Shown here: positions 16,836-25,109 of the stretch, piece by piece
Layout of the letters: each line of letters opens with the position of its first letter
Position numbering within the stretch: the first letter of the stretch is position 1
NCBI GenBank assembly: GCA_038316385.1
Contig: JBBQAN010000020.1
Span: forward strand, 1-51,830
DNA from: SZAS-103 sp038316385
GTDB lineage: Bacteria; Pseudomonadota; Gammaproteobacteria; Xanthomonadales; Xanthomonadaceae
Direction of reading: 5' to 3'
DNA length: 51,830 nt
Made by a program: the position numbers and the translations under genes
Notes under the pieces: model-generated
What the model was told of the DNA's origin: nothing
The model's database searches: none
Seen by the model: only the letters and a program-made list of their open reading frames with translations

Positions 16836-17272
16836 AAAAGCCCATTTGAATGTCATCTAAATGCAATTTAATCAGCCACTTACTGCGCTCGCCTTCACAT
16901 TGCAATACAGCTTGCAACACTTGAATGACCTCTGCCTATGACACAACCGCTACGGCGCGGGCGGGGAGTTTTACCGGACTCTTTCCGTCAAGCATGCTTG
17001 ATAGTGTGACAAGACCATGTGCGCGGCAATCAACAATGTTGATCCGCGGGCGTAGCCGAAACTCTTGGAGGCGGTCACTGTGCAGCTAGCTGTGGAAGCA
17101 GTGTTGTGAGCGCAGCGCCTGTTGTTTTTTACTTTATCCAAAGACAGGTTGAGATCGTAGTTGTGCCGGACATCTGTTGAGAAATAGTGGACGTTAATAC
17201 GATGCAAGACTAAATCTAACCTGCGACGCGCCACCGCATATGCGGGCAGTCACGCGAGCGGAACGCCCGCAA
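16836..17272. other. Intergenic region with repeat arm B2
   Basis: The first 50 or so bases repeat arm B1, with the stem degraded (agcccatttgaatgtcatct). The next 380 bases contain no frame that I can support as a gene and no recognised RNA. The region separates the divergent OmpA-like gene from the 3' end of the TPR-ankyrin gene. Confidence 0.55.
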
Positions 17273-18959
17273 CTATTTTCCTGTCGTCTTCGCGGAATAG
17301 CTCCTAATCATCGCGGCCACTTCGGGGTGATGGTTCAATTCTGCGAGGTCCGCAGCGGTCTGGTTGACCGGTATCGTGAGCGACTTGTCCGCCCCGGCAT
17401 CGAGGAGCAACTGCACCATCGACTGCGAGCCTTCCCCTGCTGCCAGCATGAGGGGTGTTTCGTGCGCTGAGGCGGGCAGGTCAATCTTTGCTTTGTGCGC
17501 AAGCAACTTGCGGACCATTGCGAATTTTCCGGCGTCAACTGCTTGGTAAAGAAGAGAGCGATGGTATTGACCCACGGCGTCCACGTCAGCGCCGTGCGCA
17601 AGCAGCAGGTCAACCGACTGCATGTCGTTGCCGAACATGGCAATCACCAATGGCGTCGCGCCGTTGCGTGATGCGACGTTCGGATTGGCGCCATGTTCGA
17701 GGAGCCAGCGGACCGACGGTGTGGCGCATTCGATCGAGCAAATCAGTGGCGTGATGCCAGTGCTGCCCACGGAGTCCAGCGACCACCCTTCAGCGTGCAG
17801 CGCAAGCACCAGGTGCTGGAGGACGGCGCTGCGGCCGAGCCAGATGGTTGCGTGGACGAATACTTCGCCGTGGTTGGGCATGCCCGCTTCCGCTGCGGCC
17901 CGGTAGGTCTTTGCCTTGACGGGATTGGTCTTGCGCAGTTGGTCCCACTTGACGTACTGCGCGAGGGCCAGCGTGCGCCGGAACCACCGTGCTTTGGGAT
18001 ACAGGGCAATCGCCTTGTTCGTTTCCGCAATCGCGCCATCAGGATCATTCTTTGGGCCGAGCAGGAAGAGCGCGTGATCGTCCCGGCTTCCGAAACCAAG
18101 CCAAGCAGGCGCGTGTCGGTAGGTCCGCTCCGCACCGCGCACGTCTCCGTCGTGATGCTGGAGGTACAACCAGATCCCGGGCAGGGCGGCTTTGAAGTTC
18201 TGAGGCCATCGCGAACGGTCGCGGCGATGATCGAGTTTGTGCAGGCTTCTCGCCGCGTCATCCCAACGCCCCAGCTTCTCGTAGGTGACTGCGCGGTCAG
18301 CATGAAGCCAGGGGTTGTCGGTGCCGAGGGCTTCGGCCTTGCGCAATGCCGCAAGCGACTCTTCGTAGCGATCCTGGTCCAATCGCAGCACGCCCAGCAG
18401 GACGTAGGCTTCCGCGTTGCGTGGATTGGAGCGAAGTGCCAACCGAAGTTCGTCGTCGGCCTTGCGCAGTGCCGCAAGCCACTCTTCATCGCGATCTTGG
18501 TCCAGTCGCAGCACGCCCAGCAGGGCGTAGGTTTCCGCATCGACGGGGTTGAAGCTAAGCGCCGACCGGAGTACGTCGTCCGCGTGATCGAGCGTCGACT
18601 CGCTGTAAGGCTTCCCGTTCCAGTATCCGGACTTGATGTAATAGCGCGCCAGTTCGACGTGAGCGTTGGAATGCTGCGGATCGATGGCGAGGACCTTCTC
18701 GAGTAACGAACGCGCTTCCTCGCGAGCGTCGAGATCCTCTCCGTGCAAGGCGAGCAACTGCTTCGCGGTCTCAACGAGCGCGCCCTGTCGTCGGCGTAGT
18801 TCGGGCGACGCCGGCGGAGGCGATGGGGTGCCCTGTGTAGCGATATTGGGCACCAACGGGAGATTCGCGGGAACACCAATAGCGGGCGACGGCGCCCCAA
18901 GGACGGAAGCAACAGCGAGCCACGAGGCCAGCATCCACATGTACGTCCTGAGCGACATT
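17273..18959 (-). CDS. Exported TPR and ankyrin-repeat protein
   Basis: The start at 18959 follows GGAG and opens a signal peptide (MSLRTYMWMLASWLAVAS), giving about 561 residues. A TPR region covers roughly 75-260 and contains two very similar units of the ALLGVLRLDQDR type. The C-terminal 180 residues are ankyrin repeats (GITPLICSIE, GATPLVIAMFGND, HETPLMLAAGEGSQ, LLLDAGADKS). Both parts are protein-protein binding modules; no catalytic domain is seen. It fills the segment between the second att-like repeat and the tRNA, so it is probably island cargo. Partner and role unknown. Confidence 0.85.
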
Positions 18960-19088
18960 CTTTGCTCCGTGCAGAATCTCCAAGTGCACATCCTGCGTGG
19001 CGACAGGCCTGATGTCACGACTAGCCGTTGGTGTCATTTGCCAATCTGAGCAAAGCGGCTGTGCGGGCCGCAACGCATGATTGCGCCG

Positions 19089-19256
19089 AAAACTTCACCG
19101 CTGCGCGAACTCATGGAATTGGGCGGGTGGGCCAGCTATGAGATGGTCTTGCGTTACGCGCATCTCGGGACGCAACATTTGCTCGGGGCCGCGTGTCGCA
19201 TTGACGACACGTTTATGGCACAACCGAGCAATGTGCAGCCGATACGAGCTGCCTAG
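19089..19256 (+). pseudogene. Tyrosine integrase remnant, C-terminal end
   Basis: The frame encodes PLRELMELGGWASYEMV, then LRYAHL and the tail to QPIRAA and a TAG stop. This is the final box of phage/island tyrosine recombinases: LGGW replaces LGH of Xer proteins and the Tyr of RYAHL is the nucleophile. Only about 55 codons remain; the catalytic arginines and the N-terminal DNA-binding domain are gone. The remnant points at the 3' end of tRNA-Phe, about 40 bases away, the usual arrangement of an integrase beside its att site. It cannot be active by itself. Confidence 0.85.
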
Positions 19257-19339
19257 AAAACGCGCTGAGAGCGTTATCTGGCCTACTTTTTAGATGGTGG
19301 CCGGGGACGGAATCGAACCGCCGACACGAGGATTTTCAA
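19223..19339 (+). repeat. Att-like repeat A3, overlapping the intact tRNA-Phe
   Basis: This is the copy that keeps the whole tRNA. Bases 19223-19294 (end of integrase and spacer) match A1, and 19295-19339 are the 3' half of tRNA-Phe. Together with A1 and A2 it defines tandem boundaries spaced about 2.4-2.5 kb apart. Confidence 0.8.
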
Positions 19340-19370
19340 TCCTCTGCTCTACCAACTGAGCTACCCGGCC
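19295..19370 (-). tRNA. tRNA-Phe (anticodon GAA)
   Basis: The minus strand folds as a complete tRNA with CCA encoded. The acceptor stem GGCCGGG pairs with CCCGGCC, the D arm is AGCTCAGTTGGTAGAGC, the anticodon arm GAGGA-TTGAAAA-TCCTC carries GAA, and the T arm contains GGTTCGATTCC. The discriminator base is A. Its 3' half is duplicated twice upstream as att-like remnants, so the locus is an integration hot spot. Confidence 0.97.
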
Positions 19371-19407
19371 GGGGTCGCACGGCAGGGCCGGACGACAGCA
19401 GCCGTGA

Positions 19408-19436
19408 ATGATAGACGGCCGGCGACATGCGGGCAA
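19408..19436 (-). promoter_or_regulatory. Probable sigma-70 promoter of tRNA-Phe
   Basis: On the minus strand TTGCCC (19436-19431) and TATCAT (19413-19408) are separated by 17 bases. The -10 box ends about 37 bases before the mature 5' end, leaving a leader of about 30 bases. G+C-rich sequence between the -10 box and the gene resembles a stringent discriminator. Confidence 0.6.
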
Positions 19437-19533
19437 GGCGCAGCGAGTGAATCGCGCCTGAGCATATTTCAGGGAAGACCTTTTGCGTAAGGCGCACGGA
19501 CGTATGGTGTGGCTGTCGAAACGGAGGATCGCC

Positions 19534-20058
19534 ATGCGTCTTTTCATCGATGCGAGCATGCAAACAAGCAGTCATCACATATCAGGGCCGCGCATTTTGG
19601 GGTCGAGCGCGCGTCGGGTAGAGCTTGCGCTGCTGTGCGCAGTGGCGGGCGGTTGCGCAACCATCGCGCCGCCGCCATTGAATGCCGCCGATGCACGCCG
19701 GCTCGCCGAAGTTTCAGCGCTCGCAGGCAAGCCGGTGGTTTCGTTCCGTTTCGAGCGGATGAGTTCCTACGAACCGATCGGACTGGCCGATCTGCTGGTG
19801 TTCACCGCTCCGCGCGATGCCTGGTTGCTGCATCTGGACGGTGCGTGCCGCGAACTCGACTATAGCTCGTTCCTGGGTCTCACCTCATACATGCACCGCG
19901 TCACCTCGGGTTTCGACAGCGTGCGCGTGCGTTACAACCCGATTCCATGCCGGATCGAGCAAATCCGGCCGGTGGATACTGCTGTGCTCAAGCGTGCGGA
20001 TCGCGAAAACAAGATGCAGGATCGAGCGATGGACGACGCAAGCCCTTCGATGAAATGA
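19534..20058 (+). CDS. Putative lipoprotein (DUF6491-like)
   Basis: The ATG at 19534 follows a GGAGG site; a longer frame upstream has no RBS. The 174-residue protein has an unusually long polar N-terminus before a hydrophobic segment ending in AVAGGC, so it may be a lipoprotein, or the true start may be an internal Met. The mature part is mainly beta with two conserved cysteines (GACRELDYSS and NPIPCRIEQI), a pattern I associate with the DUF6491 family common in Lysobacterales. Function unknown. Confidence 0.7.
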   Translation: MRLFIDASMQTSSHHISGPRILGSSARRVELALLCAVAGGCATIAPPPLNAADARRLAEVSALAGKPVVSFRFERMSSYEPIGLADLLVFTAPRDAWLLHLDGACRELDYSSFLGLTSYMHRVTSGFDSVRVRYNPIPCRIEQIRPVDTAVLKRADRENKMQDRAMDDASPSMK

Positions 20059-20110
20059 AAACGAAAGCGACGTCAGGCCATTCGCGGCGCGGATCGTACA
20101 GCGGTGCCGA

Positions 20111-20407
20111 TCAGTTTTTGCCTGATCCGTCGTCTTCCTCGGTCTGCGGTGCATAACCTGCTGGCAGAGCGGAACCTTCGCCGAACAGGAATTTCTGCAT
20201 TTCTCCTTCGAGAAACGCGCGGTGTTTCCGGTCGAGCGGAGACAGCCGATTTTCGTTGATCAGCATCGTCTGATGCGCGAGCCACGCAGCCCACGCGGAT
20301 TTTCCGACGTGCGCGAATACGCGCTGGCCGAGTTCACCGGGCCACGGCACGAAATCCAGGCCTTCGGTCTCGCGTTGTGCTTTCACGCAGAACACGGTGC
20401 GCGTCAT
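20111..20407 (-). CDS. yggX: Probable Fe(2+)-trafficking / oxidative damage protection protein YggX
   Basis: The 98-residue protein starts MTRTVFCVKAQRETEGLDF and contains WAAWLAHQTMLINENRLSP, the signatures of the YggX family, with the conserved Cys7. YggX protects labile iron-sulfur clusters and helps iron handling in the cytosol. The start overlaps the mutY stop by four bases. The pairing is the classic mutY-yggX order of gammaproteobacteria; MutY itself needs a 4Fe-4S cluster, which makes the linkage sensible. Confidence 0.96.
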   Translation of the reverse strand: MTRTVFCVKAQRETEGLDFVPWPGELGQRVFAHVGKSAWAAWLAHQTMLINENRLSPLDRKHRAFLEGEMQKFLFGEGSALPAGYAPQTEEDDGSGKN

Positions 20408-21453
20408 CGGGACAAGTCCTCCAGCAATTTGCGCACGGGCGCGGGCAGGGCGATCTCGGCCAGTCGGTCGAACGGTTGCCAGCGTAAGTCGTCAGTATCG
20501 CCGATCGCATCGCGCGCGCGCGCGTCGCGCCACAACAATGGGTGGATGCGTAATCGGAAGTGACTGAAAGTGTGGCGGATCGATGGCATTGCTTCGAATG
20601 ATCCGCTGCGTGCATGGCGGTCGAGCCATCGTTGCGCATCGTCGATGCTTTGCGCTTCCGGCAACGACCACAACGATGCCCATACGCCGACCGGCGGACG
20701 CCGTTGCAATAGCGTGCGTCCAGCGCGATCGTGTGCGATCACAACATGAACTTCGCGTTCGGGCAGCGCTTTCGATGGTCTTGTTTCGGGAAGTTGGGCG
20801 ACGATGTTGTCGCGCAGTGCAACGCAATCATCGTGCAACGGGCATGCAGGACAATCGGGTTTCGATGGTGTGCAGACGGTGGCGCCAAGATCCATCAAGG
20901 CTTGCGTGTAATCTGCGACGCGCGGATCGGGCAGTTGATCTTCGGCAATCCGCCAGAGTTTCTTCTGCGTGACTGCACTGCCGGGCCAACCGTGTACGCC
21001 GCGATGCCGGCACAGCACGCGTCGCACATTGCCATCGAGGATCGGATACTGCAGGCCATGCGCAAGCGCGAGGATCGCGCCAGCGGTCGAGCGTCCAATC
21101 CCGGGCAGCGCGAGCAATGCGTCAAGACCGCGCGGCAATTCGCCATTGTGATCGCGCATGCAGATTTGTGCGGTTTCCTGCAAGCGCCGCGCGCGGCTGT
21201 AATAGCCAAGCCCCGACCACAGTGCTAACACGTCGTCCGAATTTGCCGAAGCAAGCGAGTCGATATCGGGCAACGCGTTCACGAACCGCCGGAAATACGG
21301 AATTACCACTGCAACTTGGGTCTGCTGCAGCATTGTCTCCGACAGCCACACGCGATAGGCGTTGCGCGGATGTTGCCAAGGCAGATCGTGGCGGCCGTGC
21401 AGGTCGAACCAGGCCAGCAAACGCGCTGCGATCTGCGGCGCGATCGCGTTCAC
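20404..21453 (-). CDS. mutY: A/G-specific adenine DNA glycosylase MutY
   Basis: MutY removes adenine mispaired with 8-oxoguanine or guanine. The 349-residue protein has the catalytic SETMLQQTQ with Glu39, the helix-hairpin-helix LLALPGIGRSTAGAI, catalytic Asp140 in ILDGNVRRV, and the C-x6-C-x2-C-x5-C cluster ligands (Cys194, 201, 204, 210). A NUDIX-like C-terminal domain that recognises 8-oxoG follows. Length is normal. It overlaps both the upstream AsmA-like gene and downstream yggX by four bases. Confidence 0.97.
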   Translation of the reverse strand: MNAIAPQIAARLLAWFDLHGRHDLPWQHPRNAYRVWLSETMLQQTQVAVVIPYFRRFVNALPDIDSLASANSDDVLALWSGLGYYSRARRLQETAQICMRDHNGELPRGLDALLALPGIGRSTAGAILALAHGLQYPILDGNVRRVLCRHRGVHGWPGSAVTQKKLWRIAEDQLPDPRVADYTQALMDLGATVCTPSKPDCPACPLHDDCVALRDNIVAQLPETRPSKALPEREVHVVIAHDRAGRTLLQRRPPVGVWASLWSLPEAQSIDDAQRWLDRHARSGSFEAMPSIRHTFSHFRLRIHPLLWRDARARDAIGDTDDLRWQPFDRLAEIALPAPVRKLLEDLSR

Positions 21454-22808
21454 GATTTCGGCGCGACGACAGGTGGCTTGGCAGCGGGCTGCGTTGGCGC
21501 GTCATCGTAGATGTCCATCTGCACGCCATGCAGTTGCATGCCGCCGATATCGATCTGCGGCGCACTCAGCGTGGCTTCGATCGGTGGCAGCAAAGCGCCG
21601 AACTTGTTTGCGATCCAGGCGCGCATGTCGGCGATTTGGAATCGCCCCTGCAAGGTAGTGTTGGCGCGCTTGACGTCGAACACGATCGGATCGCTCAGAA
21701 AAATCGATCCACGATAACTCGCGTTGAACACGATCGGCGCTGCACTCGACCCAAGCGCAGGCGGCAGCCCCGGCCATGCATCCGGCCAGCGACTGAGTTG
21801 CGCGTGCAAGGCGAGGGCGAGATTTTCTCGCATGCTCTCTTCACCATTGAGCGTCAACGCCGGTTGGCGTCGGGCATCGCCCAGCTGCAATTGCAATCGC
21901 AGACCGTTTTGTACGGTCGCGATGGGCGCTGTGCCACCTACCGGGATCGGCGGCCCATCGCTGGCAACCATCGAAAACGGTGTATCGCCGGGTTTTGCAA
22001 ACGAACTGTCGATGGATTTTGCCCACAACGAGGGTACGTGTTGCATCGCCCCGGTCACGTTAAGCGCGGACGTATCGCTGGCGCGCATGTTGCCGGCCGC
22101 AGTCAACGACGGCAGTTCGCCGTCGGCTTTCAATCCAAGATGCGCGTCGCCGATGCGCACGCCGCGACCGAGGCCGGCGGGCGTGGCTGTCATCGTCAGG
22201 GCGAATGTCGAAGTTACCGCTCCCCGCACCAGATCGCCGCTCGCGTCGAGCTTTGCAGGTTCGCCATCTGCCAGAGATGGCAGCGCAACCGCAAGATGTT
22301 CGATTCGCCACGAACTTCCTCGCAGCAAGCCATCCTTGATCTGCAACCCGCGCGTGAGGGCAGGAAATTTGAAAGGAGTGGTGCTCGGCGGCCGTGTCGC
22401 GAGCCAACGTTGCAGCGCGGGCATGTCGATGTCCGGCGACTTCACCACGATGCTGCTGATGGCCGTGCCGCGGCCACGCAATGTATTCCACGGCAACGCG
22501 AGTTCGACCTTCTCGCTACGGAAGAACGCTGCGTTGGATCCCGGCATGGTTGCGCTCAAACCCGGCAGCACAAGACGCGGTTCCGGACGCAGTACATAGC
22601 TGCCGGGACCGGCGGTGTGCAGTTCAAGTTTCAGCGCGCTGCTGGCGCGAGCGAGGAGCAACGCGGTCAGGTGCGCCGGTTGCAAAAAATACGCGATGAC
22701 AATGATGCCGATAATCGACAGCACAGCAAATGAACCCAGCACACGTGGCGAGAGTCGTCGCTTCGGTTTGCCCGCTGCTGCTCCGAGATCTTTACCGCGT
22801 GCGCTCAT
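21450..22808 (-). CDS. AsmA-like single-span membrane protein
   Basis: The 452-residue protein has one N-terminal membrane helix (about 25-45, RVLGSFAVLSIIGIIVIAYF) and a long periplasmic beta-rich body, as in the AsmA-like group. Features include the first strand after the helix (LELHTAGPGSYVLRPEPRL) and the final repeat (IEATLSAPQIDIGGMQLHG). AsmA-like proteins bridge inner and outer membranes and are implicated in phospholipid transport. It is shorter than AsmA or TamB. Four-base overlaps with ftsY and mutY show co-transcription. Family assignment is moderate. Confidence 0.7.
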   Translation of the reverse strand: MSARGKDLGAAAGKPKRRLSPRVLGSFAVLSIIGIIVIAYFLQPAHLTALLLARASSALKLELHTAGPGSYVLRPEPRLVLPGLSATMPGSNAAFFRSEKVELALPWNTLRGRGTAISSIVVKSPDIDMPALQRWLATRPPSTTPFKFPALTRGLQIKDGLLRGSSWRIEHLAVALPSLADGEPAKLDASGDLVRGAVTSTFALTMTATPAGLGRGVRIGDAHLGLKADGELPSLTAAGNMRASDTSALNVTGAMQHVPSLWAKSIDSSFAKPGDTPFSMVASDGPPIPVGGTAPIATVQNGLRLQLQLGDARRQPALTLNGEESMRENLALALHAQLSRWPDAWPGLPPALGSSAAPIVFNASYRGSIFLSDPIVFDVKRANTTLQGRFQIADMRAWIANKFGALLPPIEATLSAPQIDIGGMQLHGVQMDIYDDAPTQPAAKPPVVAPKS

Positions 22809-23887
22809 TCGCCGCCCAGCGATTCCGGCAGCAGCGCATCGACGAAGGCTTCCGGATCGAACACGCGCAGATCTTCGAGTTGTTCGCCGAGCCCGACGAA
22901 CCGGATTGGAATCCCGAACTCGCGCGCCAGGGCGAACAGCACGCCGCCGCGCGCGGTGCCGTCGAGCTTGGTCACGACCAGGCCGGTGACTTTCGCGATC
23001 GCGTGGAACTGGCGCAATTGCGAGATCGCATTCTGGCCTGTGGTGCCGTCGATCACCATCAACACTTCGTGCGGCGCGGCCGGATCGATCCTGCCGAGCA
23101 CGCGGCCGATTTTGCCGAGTTCGTTCATGAGCCCAGCCTGCGTATGCAGGCGGCCGGCGGTATCGGCGATCAGCACATCAATGCCGCGCGATTTTGCCGC
23201 CTGCAATGCATCGAACGCGACCGATGCCGCATCCGAACCGCTGCCCTGCGCGATCACCGCGACGTTGTTGCGTTCACCCCATATTTTCAGCTGCTCGACG
23301 GCGGCCGCGCGGAACGTATCGCCGGCGGCCAGCATCAAGCTGTATCCGTCGTGCTGAAAACGTCGCGCGAGCTTGCCGATTGTGGTGGTCTTGCCGACGC
23401 CGTTGACGCCGATGGTCAGGATCACGAACGGTTTGGCATTGCGGTCGATCACCAGCGGCACCGCGACCGGGCGCAGTATCGCGATCAATTCGGCACGCAA
23501 TGCCGCGAGCAGGGCGCGGCCGTCGGCGAATTCGCGTTTGTGCATGCGCTTGCGCAGTTTCTGGCTCAGCTCGCTACTGGCGGTGACGCCGACATCGGCA
23601 CCGATCAGCGCGGTCTCGATTTCGTCGAGCAAGTCGTCGTCGAGGATCGGATTGGCGCCGAGCAGCTCCATGACGTCGCGGCCGAATACGCTGTTGCGCA
23701 GGCGCTCGCGCCAGCCGCGCTTGCCGGGCGCAGCCGCAGGCGCGTGACCGTGAGCGCCGAGTTCGGCCAGTTCTGGCGTGTCGGTGGTTGGTGGCGCAGG
23801 AGCGTCGCGCGCTTGCTCGGCCTCAGCAGGTGCTGGCGTGCGCTCGGCGGCCTGGTCGGGCGGTTTTTTCTTCCAGAAACTGAACAT
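22805..23887 (-). CDS. ftsY: Signal recognition particle receptor FtsY
   Basis: FtsY is the SRP receptor GTPase that delivers ribosome-nascent chain complexes to the Sec translocon. The 360-residue protein has a short acidic, Pro/Ala-rich A domain (1-55), the N domain and the G domain. The G domain shows NGVGKTTT (162-169), DTFRAAAVEQL, DTAGRLHTQ (242-250) and TKLDGTARGG. The start at 23887 gives the usual MFSFWKKK membrane-binding N-terminus. It is the first gene of the overlapping four-gene operon and is divergent from rsmD with an 83-base gap, the common gammaproteobacterial arrangement. Confidence 0.97.
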   Translation of the reverse strand: MFSFWKKKPPDQAAERTPAPAEAEQARDAPAPPTTDTPELAELGAHGHAPAAAPGKRGWRERLRNSVFGRDVMELLGANPILDDDLLDEIETALIGADVGVTASSELSQKLRKRMHKREFADGRALLAALRAELIAILRPVAVPLVIDRNAKPFVILTIGVNGVGKTTTIGKLARRFQHDGYSLMLAAGDTFRAAAVEQLKIWGERNNVAVIAQGSGSDAASVAFDALQAAKSRGIDVLIADTAGRLHTQAGLMNELGKIGRVLGRIDPAAPHEVLMVIDGTTGQNAISQLRQFHAIAKVTGLVVTKLDGTARGGVLFALAREFGIPIRFVGLGEQLEDLRVFDPEAFVDALLPESLGGE

Positions 23888-23970
23888 GGGCCACGAATGC
23901 GGGAGAATCGCGGCATGTTACCACTCGCCCCCGACGCCGCTTCCGTGCGCCATGCGACGCGCAGTCAACG

Positions 23971-24540
23971 ATGACGCGTGCTCCGCTCAGCAGCGTGCGC
24001 ATCATCGGCGGTCAGTGGCGCGGTTCGAAGCTGCCCGTCGCCGAAGTTGCCGGCCTGCGTCCGACGTCGGATCGTGTTCGCGAAACCCTGTTCAACTGGT
24101 TGCAGCCCCGATTACCCAACGCGAACGTGCTGGATCTGTTCGCAGGTACCGGAGCATTGGGTTTCGAGGCGGCATCGCGCGGCGCGGCGCATGTCGTGCT
24201 GGTCGAGCGCGATCCGGTATTGGCGGCCGGTTTGTGCGCGAGCGCGGCGCGACTGCATGCGGACATGGTCGAAGTGGGCTGCGCTGATGCGCTGCACTGG
24301 CTTGCGCGCGAGCCAGTCGACCGTTTCGATATCGTGTTTATCGACCCGCCGTTTGCGGCCGCACTCTGGCAGCCTGCGCTGGCGGCCGTGGCTCCGTGGC
24401 TGGCCGACGACGCCATGGTCTATCTGGAAACGCCGCGTTTCGTGCAGCCCGTGGTTCCCGCCGGCTGTATCTTGCATCGCGAAGGAAGCACCCGCGACGT
24501 GCGTTATGCGCTGTACCGGTTGGCGCTGCTACACTTGTAA
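23971..24540 (+). CDS. rsmD: 16S rRNA (guanine(966)-N2)-methyltransferase RsmD
   Basis: The 189-residue protein has the RsmD N-terminal motif RIIGGQWRGSKL, the RPTSDRVRETLFNWL segment, SAM-binding DLFAGTGALGFEA and the catalytic DPPF motif. It methylates G966 of 16S rRNA during 30S assembly. Length is typical. It is divergent from ftsY and followed by coaD after 31 bases, a conserved pair. Confidence 0.97.
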   Translation: MTRAPLSSVRIIGGQWRGSKLPVAEVAGLRPTSDRVRETLFNWLQPRLPNANVLDLFAGTGALGFEAASRGAAHVVLVERDPVLAAGLCASAARLHADMVEVGCADALHWLAREPVDRFDIVFIDPPFAAALWQPALAAVAPWLADDAMVYLETPRFVQPVVPAGCILHREGSTRDVRYALYRLALLHL

Positions 24541-24571
24541 CAATACTCGCCGAGCAGGATGCCGCCCGCGC

Positions 24572-25069
24572 ATGACCACGGCCAATAATCGCCTTGCGGT
24601 CTATCCAGGCACGTTCGATCCAATCACCAACGGTCATGTCGATCTGGTCGGCCGCGCGGCCCCGCTGTTTGAGCGGATCGTGGTCGGCATCGCCGAGAGT
24701 CCGGCCAAGAATCCGGCTTTTTCAACCAACGAACGCGTCGAGATGGCGCGTATCGCGCTGGCCGCATACCCGAATGTGGAAGTGCTCGGTTTCGATTCGC
24801 TGCTTGCGCATTTCGTGCGCGATCTGGGCGCTGGCGTTTTACTCCGCGGATTGCGCGCGGTGTCGGATTTCGAATACGAGTTTCAGCTCGCCAGCATGAA
24901 CCGGCACCTGATTCCCGAAGTGGAAACCTTGTTCCTCACTCCGTCGGAGCAATACAGCTTTCTCTCATCGTCGCTGGTCCGCGAAATCGGACGGCTTGGC
25001 GGCGATGTGACCGGCTTCGTGCATCCGGCGGTGCAAGCTGCGTTGCATTCGCGATGGAAGCGCGGATGA
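24572..25069 (+). CDS. coaD: Phosphopantetheine adenylyltransferase CoaD
   Basis: CoaD transfers AMP from ATP to 4'-phosphopantetheine, the penultimate step of coenzyme A synthesis. The 165-residue protein carries the nucleotidyltransferase motif PGTFDPITNGH (12-22), the LRGLRAVSDFEYE segment and the YSFLSSSLVREI motif near the end. The hexameric cytosolic enzyme is normally 160-165 residues. The ATG at 24572 is the only sensible start. Confidence 0.97.
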   Translation: MTTANNRLAVYPGTFDPITNGHVDLVGRAAPLFERIVVGIAESPAKNPAFSTNERVEMARIALAAYPNVEVLGFDSLLAHFVRDLGAGVLLRGLRAVSDFEYEFQLASMNRHLIPEVETLFLTPSEQYSFLSSSLVREIGRLGGDVTGFVHPAVQAALHSRWKRG

Positions 25070-25109
25070 TTTTTTCCGTGACCGTCACCCAGACCAAAGA
25101 GGAATTGCC

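Noticed and set aside
19231..19293. Short frame MCSRYELPRKRAESVIWPTF, resembling the MCGRY start of SRAP/YedK peptidases
   Set aside because: It stops after 20 codons and lies inside the att-like repeat. The equivalent place in A1 has ACG instead of ATG, and the main frame is the integrase tail. The resemblance is coincidental.
21117..23974. Long plus-strand frames opposite mutY, the AsmA-like gene and ftsY
   Set aside because: Low-complexity, Arg- and Gln-rich antisense translations with no family signal; the minus-strand genes have complete motifs.
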